From: Flavobacteriaceae bacterium | GTDB taxonomy: Bacteria > Bacteroidota > Bacteroidia > Flavobacteriales > Flavobacteriaceae | DNA length: 64,000 bases | Direction: 5' to 3' | NCBI GenBank assembly: GCA_013001285.1 | Contig: JABDMU010000076.1 | Location: 1 to 64,000 of the forward strand | Shown: one piece after another, positions 26,984 to 35,251 of the stretch | Position numbering within the stretch: the stretch's first letter is position 1 | Layout: each line of letters begins with the position of its first letter | Program-made: the position numbers and the translations under genes | The notes under the pieces: model-generated | Database searches by the model: none | What the model was told of the DNA's origin: nothing | The model's input: only the letters and a program-made list of their open reading frames with translations

Positions 26984-27228
26984 AATAAATTTCATAAAAT
27001 TTTCCCTTTGAATAATAGCGATACATAAGGTGCTAATATTGAACATTTTAGAAATGTTGAATTAACATATGAGAACAAATTAAGTATTATTTTATATTAT
27101 TCACGCATTTACGATTAATATTTTCTGGCAATTATAAATTATATGGAAGGTGTATCACGTTCAAAAATGATCTTTCATAGCAGTTTTTTGTATATTTAGA
27201 ATACTCATAATTTCAAATAGCCATTGTT

Positions 27229-28947
27229 ATGAAATCCAATTTATACATTGTTGTAGGCCTAATTTTCATTATTTTTTCCTGTAAAAAAGGCTCAGATAAA
27301 GATACCTTGATCACCACCAAAGCACCTCCTAAATCGTTTTATGGTTGTGCTCCAGCAATTACCGATGCTGAGTGGTATGAAAAAGATAATATTGCACCTT
27401 TACTTGATGGCTATGATGTTATTGATTATCCCATTAGCACTTCAGATAAGCTAGTACAGCGCTATTTTAATCAAGGGCTGGCCTTAGCCTATAGTTTTAA
27501 TCATGCCGAAGCTGCTAGGTCATTTTATTATGCCACTAAATTAGATCCGAATTGCGCTATGGCTTTTTGGGGATACGCCTACGTTCTTGGGCCTAATTAT
27601 AATGCTGGCATGGAAGACGACAATTATGAACGTGCATACGAAGCTATTCAAACAGCTATTCAACTTTCTAAAAATGCTGCAGCTAAGGAGAAACAACTGA
27701 TAAATGCTATGGCAAAGCGTTATGCCAAAACGCCACCAGAAGATCGTTCATCACTTGATATCAGCTATTCAAAAGCGATGAAAGCCTTGTATGATCAATT
27801 CCCGAATGATGCAGAGATCAGCGCTTTATATGCCGAATCCATAATGAATTTACATCCCTGGGATCTTTATGATAAACAAGGAGATCCAAAGCCTTGGACC
27901 CCAGAAATTGTAACCTTATTAGAAACTTTGATCGAAAAAAACCCTGAGCATCCAGGCGCACATCACTTTTATATTCATGCTGTTGAAGCCTCCAGCAGCC
28001 CAGAACGATCAAATAATTCGGCTCAGGTCTTTGACGACGGATTGGTATCTGGATCTGGTCATTTATTACATATGCCTTCACATACCTATATTCGTACAGG
28101 AGAATATCATAAAGGCACCCTTTCGAATATTGCTGCTGTTAAAGCCGATAGTTCTTATGTTTCGGCATGTCATGCGCAAGGTGCTTATCCATTAGGTTAT
28201 TATCCTCACAACTATCATTTTATGGCGGCTACAGCCACACTTTCGGGCAATAGCCATTGGGCCATGATTGGTGCAAATAAAGTGTCAGAGCATGTGCATC
28301 CTGATATTATGAAAGAACCAGGATGGGGAACCTTGCAACATTATTATGTGATACCCTATTACGTAGCCGTAAAATTTCAAAAATGGGAAGAGATCCTCGA
28401 CATGGATTTACCCACCTATGACCTTAACTATGTTCAAGCAATAAAGCATTATGCCGAAGGCATGGCCTATTTGGGCTTGGATGATAATGAAAATGCAAAA
28501 ATTGAATTGAGTGAATTACGGATGTTGTCAAAAGACGAAAGTCTAAAAGAAGTGACCATCTGGGATATAAATTCAGTATTTGATCTTGTGGCCATAGCTG
28601 AAAAAGTTTTAGCAGCCGAGATCTATGCTTCCGAAGGATTGATTGATGAAGGCTTGATTCGCTTGAAGCGTGCTATAGTAATTGAAGATGCATTAAATTA
28701 TAATGAGCCTCCAGATTGGTTCTTTTCAGTTCGGCATCATTTAGGAACACTCCAAATAAAGGCGGGTCTATACGAACAAGCCATAGATACCTATAAGAAA
28801 GATCTTGAGAATTTACCGCACAATGGCTGGGCCTTTCACGGCATTGTTTATGCGTATGAGCAATTAAATAACGAGGAAATGGCGGCCTACATGCGACAGC
28901 ATATTGATGAAACCTGGGGACATGCCGATTTCGAGATCAGTTTTTAA
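27229..28947 (+). CDS. TPR-repeat lipoprotein of unknown function
   Basis: The 572-residue protein starts with a lipoprotein signal (hydrophobic LIFIIFSCKK; lipidation Cys near residue 18). Repeated helical pairs typical of tetratricopeptide repeats follow, for example LVQRYFNQGLALAYSFNHAEAARSFYYATKLDPNCAMAFWGYAYV (about 72-117), a central HHFYIHAVEA stretch, and a C-terminal TPR (LYEQAIDTYKKDLENLP). It should sit in the periplasm or outer membrane. Homologues are widespread conserved TPR proteins without a defined substrate. It ends with a 4-base overlap with the convergent lpdA gene. A TATATTTA near-consensus promoter box occurs at 27191. Confidence 0.82.
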   Translation: MKSNLYIVVGLIFIIFSCKKGSDKDTLITTKAPPKSFYGCAPAITDAEWYEKDNIAPLLDGYDVIDYPISTSDKLVQRYFNQGLALAYSFNHAEAARSFYYATKLDPNCAMAFWGYAYVLGPNYNAGMEDDNYERAYEAIQTAIQLSKNAAAKEKQLINAMAKRYAKTPPEDRSSLDISYSKAMKALYDQFPNDAEISALYAESIMNLHPWDLYDKQGDPKPWTPEIVTLLETLIEKNPEHPGAHHFYIHAVEASSSPERSNNSAQVFDDGLVSGSGHLLHMPSHTYIRTGEYHKGTLSNIAAVKADSSYVSACHAQGAYPLGYYPHNYHFMAATATLSGNSHWAMIGANKVSEHVHPDIMKEPGWGTLQHYYVIPYYVAVKFQKWEEILDMDLPTYDLNYVQAIKHYAEGMAYLGLDDNENAKIELSELRMLSKDESLKEVTIWDINSVFDLVAIAEKVLAAEIYASEGLIDEGLIRLKRAIVIEDALNYNEPPDWFFSVRHHLGTLQIKAGLYEQAIDTYKKDLENLPHNGWAFHGIVYAYEQLNNEEMAAYMRQHIDETWGHADFEISF

Positions 28948-30344
28948 CTATGCAATGCACGATCGTCAGTAGCAGCAAGAGCGGCTTCTTTTATAGCTTC
29001 CGTAAAAGTTGGATGTGCATGCGACATACGTGAGATATCTTCGGCAGAAGCTCTATATTCCATGGCAACTACAGCTTCGGCAATCATATCTGCCGCCCGA
29101 GCACCTATCATATGAACACCCAAGATCTCATCTGTTTTAGAATCTGCTAAGATTTTTACAAATCCGTCAATATCCATACTAGCTCGGCTTCTTCCCAAAG
29201 CACGCATTGGAAACTGCCCTGTTTTATAATCAACTCCAGATTCTTTAAGTTCCTCTTCCGTTTTTCCTACGGAAGCCACTTCTGGCCATGTATACACAAC
29301 GCCAGGTATTAAATTATAATCGATATGCGGTTTCTGACCAGCAATAATTTCTGCAACTAAAACACCTTCTTCGGAAGCTTTATGCGCTAACATCGCGCCT
29401 TTCACCACATCGCCTACAGCATAAATATTAGATGCTGAAGTTTGCAATTTCTCATTGACTTCAATACGTCCTCTGTCGTCTAATTTCACACCAGCGGCTT
29501 CGGCGTTTAATCCTTCGGTATATGGAGATCTTCCTACTGAAACCAAACAATAATCGCCTTTAAAAGTTACTTCTTCGCCTTTTTTATTATCGGCTTTCAC
29601 GATAACTTCATCACCTTTTCTTTCAACTGCTTTCACCTTATGCGAAACGTTCATTGAGAATTTAGCCTTTTTAAAGACTTTGTTCAATTCCTTGGAAAGG
29701 CTAGCATCCATGGTTGGAATAATCCGATCCATGTATTCTACAACAGTAACTTCAGAACCTAATCGTCTATAAACTTGGCCAAGTTCAAGACCTATTACGC
29801 CACCTCCAATAACGATAAGATGCTTCGGAATTTCCTTTAATTTCAATGCTTCGGTCGACGTAATTATACGTTCTTTATCTAATTTAATAAATGGTAAATT
29901 AGATGGCTTACTTCCAGTAGCTATGATGGTTTTTTCGGCTTCTATTTCTGTAGATTCACTTCCCTTAATCATAATATGAGTGGCGTCTTTAAAACTTCCA
30001 AGGCCTTCATAGACATCGATTTTATTTTTCTTCATAAGAAAATCAATACCCGAGGTCGTTTGGTCTACAACCGACTGTTTTCTTGCGATCATTTGTTCGA
30101 TGTTCACTTTGATGTCTCCTGGGATATCAATACCATGTTCTTCAAAATGTTTTACAGCATCTTCATAATGATGGGATGAATCTAAAAGGGCTTTACTTGG
30201 AATACAGCCTACATTCAAACAGGTGCCACCAAGGGTTGCATATTTCTCTATAATGGCAGTTTTCATGCCTAACTGAGCACAGCGAATGGCTGCAACATAT
30301 CCTCCAGGGCCTGAGCCAATAACTGCTACGTCGTATGAATTCAT
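28944..30344 (-). CDS. lpdA: Dihydrolipoyl dehydrogenase (E3)
   Basis: The 466-residue flavoprotein has the FAD motif VIGSGPGGYVAAIRCAQ, the redox-active disulfide motif GGTCLNVGCIPSK (about 40-52), the NAD motif VIGGGVIGLELG, the second FAD block IYAVGDVVKGAMLAHKASEEG and the catalytic His-Glu segment SHAHPTFTEAIKEA at the C-terminus. It reoxidises lipoamide in the pyruvate and 2-oxoglutarate dehydrogenase complexes and the glycine cleavage system. It stands alone here, with its own strong-looking promoter. All key residues are present. Confidence 0.96.
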   Translation of the reverse strand: MNSYDVAVIGSGPGGYVAAIRCAQLGMKTAIIEKYATLGGTCLNVGCIPSKALLDSSHHYEDAVKHFEEHGIDIPGDIKVNIEQMIARKQSVVDQTTSGIDFLMKKNKIDVYEGLGSFKDATHIMIKGSESTEIEAEKTIIATGSKPSNLPFIKLDKERIITSTEALKLKEIPKHLIVIGGGVIGLELGQVYRRLGSEVTVVEYMDRIIPTMDASLSKELNKVFKKAKFSMNVSHKVKAVERKGDEVIVKADNKKGEEVTFKGDYCLVSVGRSPYTEGLNAEAAGVKLDDRGRIEVNEKLQTSASNIYAVGDVVKGAMLAHKASEEGVLVAEIIAGQKPHIDYNLIPGVVYTWPEVASVGKTEEELKESGVDYKTGQFPMRALGRSRASMDIDGFVKILADSKTDEILGVHMIGARAADMIAEAVVAMEYRASAEDISRMSHAHPTFTEAIKEAALAATDDRALHS

Positions 30345-30377
30345 GAAATAATTGTTTATCGATTTTTAAAACGAATA

Positions 30378-30408
30378 CAAAAGTACGACTAATTCTAGAT
30401 TAAGCCAA
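30378..30408 (-). promoter_or_regulatory. Complete Bacteroidota-type promoter of lpdA
   Basis: On the minus strand TTGG at 30408-30405 is followed, 19 to 20 bases later, by TACTTTTG at 30385-30378. This fits the TTG-N19-21-TAnnTTTG consensus of the Bacteroidota housekeeping sigma factor. Transcription would start near 30371, 27 bases before the ATG. It is the best-formed promoter in the window. Confidence 0.65.
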
Positions 30409-30492
30409 TAAATTTTCGGCTATAGGATGGTAAATAAAAAGTAAGATTAAAATAGCTGAATGAATCTTGAAAAAAATAATATTATCTGAAAC

Positions 30493-31002
30493 TTAATACA
30501 GTGCAACCTTAGTTTCTTTAAGTCCTTTGGACATAAGAAAATCCTTGACTTCAAGAGCTTCGTCTCCACCCTTTTCAGCATGGTGTAGTAACGTAAATCC
30601 GTGCGGCCCTCTTGCATGCAAAAGCGCTGGTGAGAATTCAAGCATTGGTTTTAAGATGTCCATTTTTCCAAAGAGTGCAGCCGTAAAGATATTAGCCTGT
30701 GCACCATTCTCTAAAAAATAAAGCGCCAATTCTTTATAGCCAACATGACTTGCGGCACCAAGGCCAGTTTCAAAATCTCCAAATTTCCAGTCATGGGCTG
30801 CATTGATTAAATTTGGATGTTCAGCATGCAATTCTTTGACCACATCCATTTTAGAATGGGAAGCGCCTACAAATTTTTGAACTAAAGCCTTATCTAATTG
30901 AGGGTCTTCCTGAAATTCATTTTTAGGAATTGCGAAAAACGGTACCGTTGGAATGAGCATCGCTCCTATACCAACTGATTTTATAAATTGATTACGGTTC
31001 AT
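30493..31002 (-). CDS. Ankyrin-repeat protein with N-terminal export or anchor segment
   Basis: The 169-residue protein begins MNRNQFIKSVGIGAMLIPTVPFFA, a hydrophobic export segment without a clear twin arginine. Ankyrin-like repeats follow: LHAEHPNLINAAHDWKFGDFETGLGAASHVGYKELALYFLENGAQANIFTAALFGKMDILKPML, with typical helix-turn-helix spacing. The last part, GFTLLHHAEKGGDEALEVKDFL, is another repeat. Such small periplasmic ankyrin proteins are common next to catalase or unknown genes; the partner is unknown. The next gene upstream (CPBP protein) ends 66 bases away on the same strand. Confidence 0.78.
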   Translation of the reverse strand: MNRNQFIKSVGIGAMLIPTVPFFAIPKNEFQEDPQLDKALVQKFVGASHSKMDVVKELHAEHPNLINAAHDWKFGDFETGLGAASHVGYKELALYFLENGAQANIFTAALFGKMDILKPMLEFSPALLHARGPHGFTLLHHAEKGGDEALEVKDFLMSKGLKETKVALY

Positions 31003-31068
31003 AATGTTAGTTTTGAAAAAGGTAATAAATTAATACAGATTGCGATTCTAGTTTAACAAAGCCTTATG

Positions 31069-31704
31069 TTAAAAATCGGAAGCTGGAAAGCCTAGCATAT
31101 TCCCCATTCCAACTGTAAATAACCAAGAGCCATAAATAGCATGTTCAATGGAAACGAGTAAAGTAGATCTAGTTTTAAAAAAGGTTAAACCGAAAAGTAG
31201 TCCGCCAATGAATGTAATGACCATGACCAAGGCATTTCGAAAAAACAAATGGGCTAAGGAAAACACGATGGCATTAACAAAAATGAGCAGCCGCCGATCT
31301 TTGAACAATGATTCATAACGTTGAAAGAAAAAGGTTCTGAAGATAAGTTCTTGAGGATAAACCGAAAAAACACTGTAAACAAACAGGATTAAAATCCACA
31401 ATTTGAAGTTATTCAACAACACTTCAAAAAGCAGGTCCTTTTGGGTGAAAAACACGAACGGAATAGTGACCATTATAATGGCAAAAAGGGTTAAAGAAGT
31501 ACGCTTCCAAAAGGCCGACCAATTAAGGGTTTTGCTGATTTTGAATGTGTTATTTTGAACGCGAAGCAAGATGTAAATCACGTAGATAAATCCGAGCACT
31601 CCTAAAATTAATTTGATCCATATTGACGTATCAAGCACCAAACTTATTGGGATAAGTATGTATAGTATAAAAAGTTCGGCTACTTTATAAGAAACAGAAT
31701 TCAC
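31069..31704 (-). CDS. CPBP-family intramembrane protease (CAAX/ABI type) with variant motif 1
   Basis: The 211-residue protein has about six to seven membrane helices. Motif 1 reads YPQELIFRTFFFQRY, where the family usually has EExxxR; the first Glu is Gln here, while the second Glu and the Arg are kept. Motif 2, FSLAHLFF, supplies FxxxH. Near the C-terminus HAIYGSWLFTVG provides the third conserved region. The family contains CAAX prenyl proteases and bacteriocin-immunity-like proteins; the substrate is unknown. It starts 3 bases after the Lrp-type regulator gene stops, so the two share a transcript. Confidence 0.83.
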   Translation of the reverse strand: MNSVSYKVAELFILYILIPISLVLDTSIWIKLILGVLGFIYVIYILLRVQNNTFKISKTLNWSAFWKRTSLTLFAIIMVTIPFVFFTQKDLLFEVLLNNFKLWILILFVYSVFSVYPQELIFRTFFFQRYESLFKDRRLLIFVNAIVFSLAHLFFRNALVMVITFIGGLLFGLTFFKTRSTLLVSIEHAIYGSWLFTVGMGNMLGFPASDF

Positions 31705-31707
31705 CGG

Positions 31708-32166
31708 TTAGAATTTAATTTGTGATGATTGCTTTACTTCACTTATCATAAACGTACTGTGGGTGCTTCCGATGTGATCAATAGTCGTCAATTTTTTAAC
31801 CATAAAATCACGATAAGCCGCCATATCTTTTACTAGTATTTTCAGTATATAATCATAGTCGCCACTAATATGATAACATTCAAGCACCTCATCCAATTTA
31901 CACACTTCTTTTTCAAACTTTACCACAAAGTCTTTGGCATGTTTCTCAAGTTTAATATGGCAGAATGCAACAAAACCCTTGTCAATTTTGTCCTTATCGA
32001 TTACAGCCACATATTTTTGAATGATCTGCTCCTTTTCAAGCTTTTTTACCCGCTCATAAATGGCAGTAACCGAAAGCCCTAATGCGTTAGATAATTCCTT
32101 ATTGGTCTGCTTGCAGTCCTCCTGAAGGCGCATTATGATGTTCTTATCTGTGCTGTCTAAATTCAT
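31708..32166 (-). CDS. Lrp/AsnC-family transcriptional regulator
   Basis: The 152-residue protein has an N-terminal winged helix-turn-helix (LDSTDKNIIMRLQEDCKQTNKELSNALGLSVTAIYERVKKLE) and a C-terminal RAM ligand-binding domain (CYHISGDYDYILKILVKDM). Lrp/AsnC proteins respond to amino acids. The gene is divergent from a gamma-family PLP lyase that acts on sulfur amino acids, with 165 AT-rich bases between; control of that gene by this regulator is the simplest model. The downstream CPBP gene is probably cotranscribed. Confidence 0.93.
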   Translation of the reverse strand: MNLDSTDKNIIMRLQEDCKQTNKELSNALGLSVTAIYERVKKLEKEQIIQKYVAVIDKDKIDKGFVAFCHIKLEKHAKDFVVKFEKEVCKLDEVLECYHISGDYDYILKILVKDMAAYRDFMVKKLTTIDHIGSTHSTFMISEVKQSSQIKF

Positions 32167-32331
32167 CGTTTGGAATATTTTTCTAATTCTATATAAAATT
32201 CATCTAATTTTAAGAATATCAATCTATATTATAGTTATAATATAATTTTATTTTCTAAATATAATAAATATCATTGTTTTTAAATCCAAAATAACAGACT
32301 TTTACGGTAATAAACCAAAACAACACTAATA

Positions 32332-33555
32332 ATGGCGTATAAACCTGCAAATAAGATTCAAGATCTTCAATATTTCGGTGAATTTGGAGGGGTTAATCCT
32401 TCGGTTTCAGATTCTTCAACCTATACCTTTCTTTCGGCGAAAACCATGTTTGACACCTTTGAAGGCAATGCCGATGGCTGTTATTTATATTCTAGGCACA
32501 GCTCGCCAAGCAATTTATACCTTGGTGAAGCTCTGGCAGCTATGGAAGGCACAGAAACAGCAAATGTTGCAGCATCCGGAATGGGCGCTATCACGCCTGT
32601 TATTCTTCAAATATGTCAAGCAGGCGATCATATTGTAAGCAGCCGTACGATATATGGCGGCACCTATGCTTTTTTAAAGAATTTTAGTCCAAAGTTGGGC
32701 ATCGACACCAGCTTTGTTGACATCACTAATCTAGAAAAAGTTGAAGCTGCTATAACTTCAACTACAAAAATCCTCTATTGTGAATCGGTGAGCAATCCCT
32801 TATTAGAAGTTGCAGATATCAGTGGTTTGGCAGCTATAGCTAAAAAACACAAGATAAAATTGGTGGTTGATAATACCTTTTCACCACTCTCAATTTCTCC
32901 AGCCAAACTCGGAGCGGATATTGTGATCCATAGCCTAACCAAATTCATTAATGGCAGTAGCGATACCGTTGGTGGTGTTGTTTGTGGGTCTCAAGAATTC
33001 ATCAATGCATTGCGAAATGTAAATGATGGGGCTTCCATGCTATTGGGTTCTACTATGGATAGTTTCAGAGCGGCTTCGATCCTTAAGAATTTAAGGACGC
33101 TACACATTCGAATGAAGCAACACAGTACGAACGCACATTATCTCGCTGAAAAATTTCAACAGGATGGATTGAAAACGGTTTATCCGGGTCTTAAATCTCA
33201 TCCGTCGCATGAGCTTTTTAAAAAGATGATGAATGAAGAATATGGCTTTGGTGGCATGCTGACCATAGATGTTGGCTCCATAGATAAGGCTAATGCACTA
33301 ATGGAAATGATGCAAGAGAAAAACTTGGGTTACCTGGCTGTGAGTCTCGGATTTTACAAGACATTGTTTAGTGCACCAGGGACTTCCACATCTTCCGAAA
33401 TACCTGAAGATGAGCAACTAGAAATGGGGTTGAGCGATGGTTTGATCCGCTTTTCAATTGGGCTTGATAACGATATTGAAAGAACGTACCGAACGATGCG
33501 CCAATGTATGACCTCACTACATATTTTAAAGTCTAAAAAAGCTCTAGCCTATTAA
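32332..33555 (+). CDS. Cys/Met-metabolism PLP enzyme, probable methionine gamma-lyase type
   Basis: The 407-residue protein is a gamma-family PLP enzyme: substrate/PLP Tyr-Ser-Arg in LYSRHSSPSN, the glycine-rich ASGMGAI, the Tyr of RTIYGGTYAF stacking on PLP, the Asp of VVDNTFSP and the PLP lysine in HSLTKFINGSSDTVGG. It could be a methionine gamma-lyase, cystathionine gamma-lyase or gamma-synthase; sequence alone does not settle this. The solitary gene divergent from an Lrp-type regulator favours an amino-acid-induced degradative lyase. The end overlaps the convergent YdjM-like gene by 4 bases. Confidence 0.88.
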   Translation: MAYKPANKIQDLQYFGEFGGVNPSVSDSSTYTFLSAKTMFDTFEGNADGCYLYSRHSSPSNLYLGEALAAMEGTETANVAASGMGAITPVILQICQAGDHIVSSRTIYGGTYAFLKNFSPKLGIDTSFVDITNLEKVEAAITSTTKILYCESVSNPLLEVADISGLAAIAKKHKIKLVVDNTFSPLSISPAKLGADIVIHSLTKFINGSSDTVGGVVCGSQEFINALRNVNDGASMLLGSTMDSFRAASILKNLRTLHIRMKQHSTNAHYLAEKFQQDGLKTVYPGLKSHPSHELFKKMMNEEYGFGGMLTIDVGSIDKANALMEMMQEKNLGYLAVSLGFYKTLFSAPGTSTSSEIPEDEQLEMGLSDGLIRFSIGLDNDIERTYRTMRQCMTSLHILKSKKALAY

Positions 33556-34571
33556 TTACCCTTAATGCGATTCCAGAAGTATGATAAGTTTTCACTGGAT
33601 GGTGGTTTGCCAAAAAAGGGTAAGGCTACCCACCTATCGCCTTCTTTCTTTATGGTAAAACTAAATACGGCGTTACTTGGGTCATCCTCATCAAAGGATG
33701 GATATCTCAGGTCGTTATATCTAAAAACACCCTCTTCTTGAGGCACAAAATTGTAATAATTGTTACTGAACCAGGCTAGGGTTTTGATATCAGCATTATC
33801 AGCTGGGATCAGGTTGTGATTCTTCGGTATTTCATTCCAAATTTTTACCTGGTTCGACTTGTCTAACAACGAGTAAAATCCGACATGGTAACTCTTTTCA
33901 GATTCGGCGATGCCATACCAAAGCACATTGTTTAAAATGGTGGGTTGGGTTTGAAATCGTGTGTAAACAAGGTCGTTCTGCTCTAAGGATTTTTTATAGA
34001 TATAGTTGATATAAACTTTATTTATCATGGTAAAAAGCAAATAGCTACAACTAATGATAAGTCCTAATCTCAGCCAAAAACGCCGTCGCGGCTTATACCT
34101 TTTATAAAACATTAAGACGATCAGACATAATAAGAATGGGACTGTGTATGCAGGATCGGCAACTGAAATATTATTTAAGGCTACTCTATAGTTGGAAAAT
34201 GGTGAAAAAAGTTGTGTACCATAAGGCGTAAAACTATCTAATATTGGATGTGTGAATAGAGACAAAAAGAACAACCAAATCCAATCTTTTCTTGTTGTAC
34301 TTCCAGTACGATTTCCGGTATTATACAACCAGTAAACGAGCCAACCAAACACGAAGGCGCCAATTATTGAAAATAAAATAGAATGCATAAACCCCCTATG
34401 GAAGGCCATAATTGAGATTTCATTATCATTGATCCATCGACCCACAAAAACATCTAAATCGGGAATAGTCCCGCCAATAGCTCCAAACAATAAGGCTTTA
34501 TTGCCTATTTTCTTTCCTAAGGCTACTTCTCCGCAGGCTGCTCCTAAAACAATTTGAGTTAATGAATCCAT
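33552..34571 (-). CDS. YdjM/LexA-binding-inner-membrane-like metal-dependent hydrolase
   Basis: The 339-residue membrane protein starts MDSLTQIVLGAACGEVALGKKIGNKALLFGAIGGTIPDLD, the pattern of the YdjM (DUF457-like, predicted metal-dependent hydrolase) family, with His/Asp residues in FHRGFMHSIL and LFTHPILDSFTPYG forming a probable metal site. About four or five membrane helices occupy the first 170 residues; the C-terminal half is a soluble domain of unknown fold. The enzymatic activity of this family is not established. It converges on the PLP lyase gene with a 4-base overlap. Confidence 0.82.
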   Translation of the reverse strand: MDSLTQIVLGAACGEVALGKKIGNKALLFGAIGGTIPDLDVFVGRWINDNEISIMAFHRGFMHSILFSIIGAFVFGWLVYWLYNTGNRTGSTTRKDWIWLFFLSLFTHPILDSFTPYGTQLFSPFSNYRVALNNISVADPAYTVPFLLCLIVLMFYKRYKPRRRFWLRLGLIISCSYLLFTMINKVYINYIYKKSLEQNDLVYTRFQTQPTILNNVLWYGIAESEKSYHVGFYSLLDKSNQVKIWNEIPKNHNLIPADNADIKTLAWFSNNYYNFVPQEEGVFRYNDLRYPSFDEDDPSNAVFSFTIKKEGDRWVALPFFGKPPSSENLSYFWNRIKGN

Positions 34572-34609
34572 ATTTTATACTCAAATGTACAAACATTAAT
34601 AAAATAAAA

Positions 34610-34640
34610 AACAGGCGATAAAATATACTTATGGCCTGTT
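34610..34640 (-). terminator. Rho-independent terminator after the coiled-coil membrane protein gene
   Basis: Arms AACAGGC (34610-34616) and GCCTGTT (34634-34640) form a hairpin with a 17-base loop. On the minus strand it is followed by a T-rich run, so it fits termination of the gene ending at 34661. Confidence 0.6.
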
Positions 34641-34660
34641 AAAACTATTCCGATATTGAT

Positions 34661-35128
34661 CTAGTCTTGATCGGAATCAAATTTAGAGCGAAGCTCCTTT
34701 TGATAATTAAGTTCATTTGTAAGTTTTAGGGTATTCTTCCTTAAAACTTTTCTCAGTCGGATCAAATCTTCTAGATGATTTAACGAATCTGATAATCGAA
34801 AGTTCGATTCCATTTTAAAGATATAGACTAAAGTGCTTAAATTCTGCTCTAATTTTTTATTCAATAAATTAATCTTTCTATCTATTTCCAAAAGGTCTGA
34901 ATTCGGTTCATCTTCAAATTCATCTCCTTGAGGTCCCTTAAAAAGGTTGTCCTTTATTAACAAGGGATAGGCATCAGTTAAAAATGATATTTTATTCCAA
35001 ATAATATCAAATACAGAGGCTTGATTTGAGGTCTTGCCTTTGGGGTCAAACAAAACCAAATTGGTTTCGGTAAAAAGTACAGCGATCATTGATATTAACA
35101 TCAAGGATACTAAAATGAGTAGGGTCAT
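34661..35128 (-). CDS. Small membrane-anchored coiled-coil protein, function unknown
   Basis: The start is taken at the ATG ending at 35128 (MTLLILVSLMLISMIAV), which opens directly with a membrane helix; the longer reading frame from 35257 adds a cysteine-rich stretch of doubtful coding character that overlaps the divergent gene's start. The 155 residues comprise one N-terminal helix and a charged, mostly helical C-terminal region with coiled-coil-like heptads (LLEIDRKINLLNKKLEQNL; LEDLIRLRKVLRKN). No family is recognised. It is followed by a terminator and is divergent from nhaC. Confidence 0.65.
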   Translation of the reverse strand: MTLLILVSLMLISMIAVLFTETNLVLFDPKGKTSNQASVFDIIWNKISFLTDAYPLLIKDNLFKGPQGDEFEDEPNSDLLEIDRKINLLNKKLEQNLSTLVYIFKMESNFRLSDSLNHLEDLIRLRKVLRKNTLKLTNELNYQKELRSKFDSDQD

Positions 35129-35251
35129 CGGACTAATTATTAAGTTAATATAAAATGAAATTATAATTAACAGTTCATTAGTATGACACCTATAGCAAGG
35201 GTTTTGGTCACATCTTTTCGATAAATGACATAAAAATTCGCCAAAACAGAA

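Noticed and set aside
32167-32331. SAM-responsive riboswitch upstream of the sulfur-amino-acid lyase
   Set aside because: The 165 bases are very AT-rich and show no conserved stems or terminator hairpin; regulation by the divergent Lrp-type gene is simpler.
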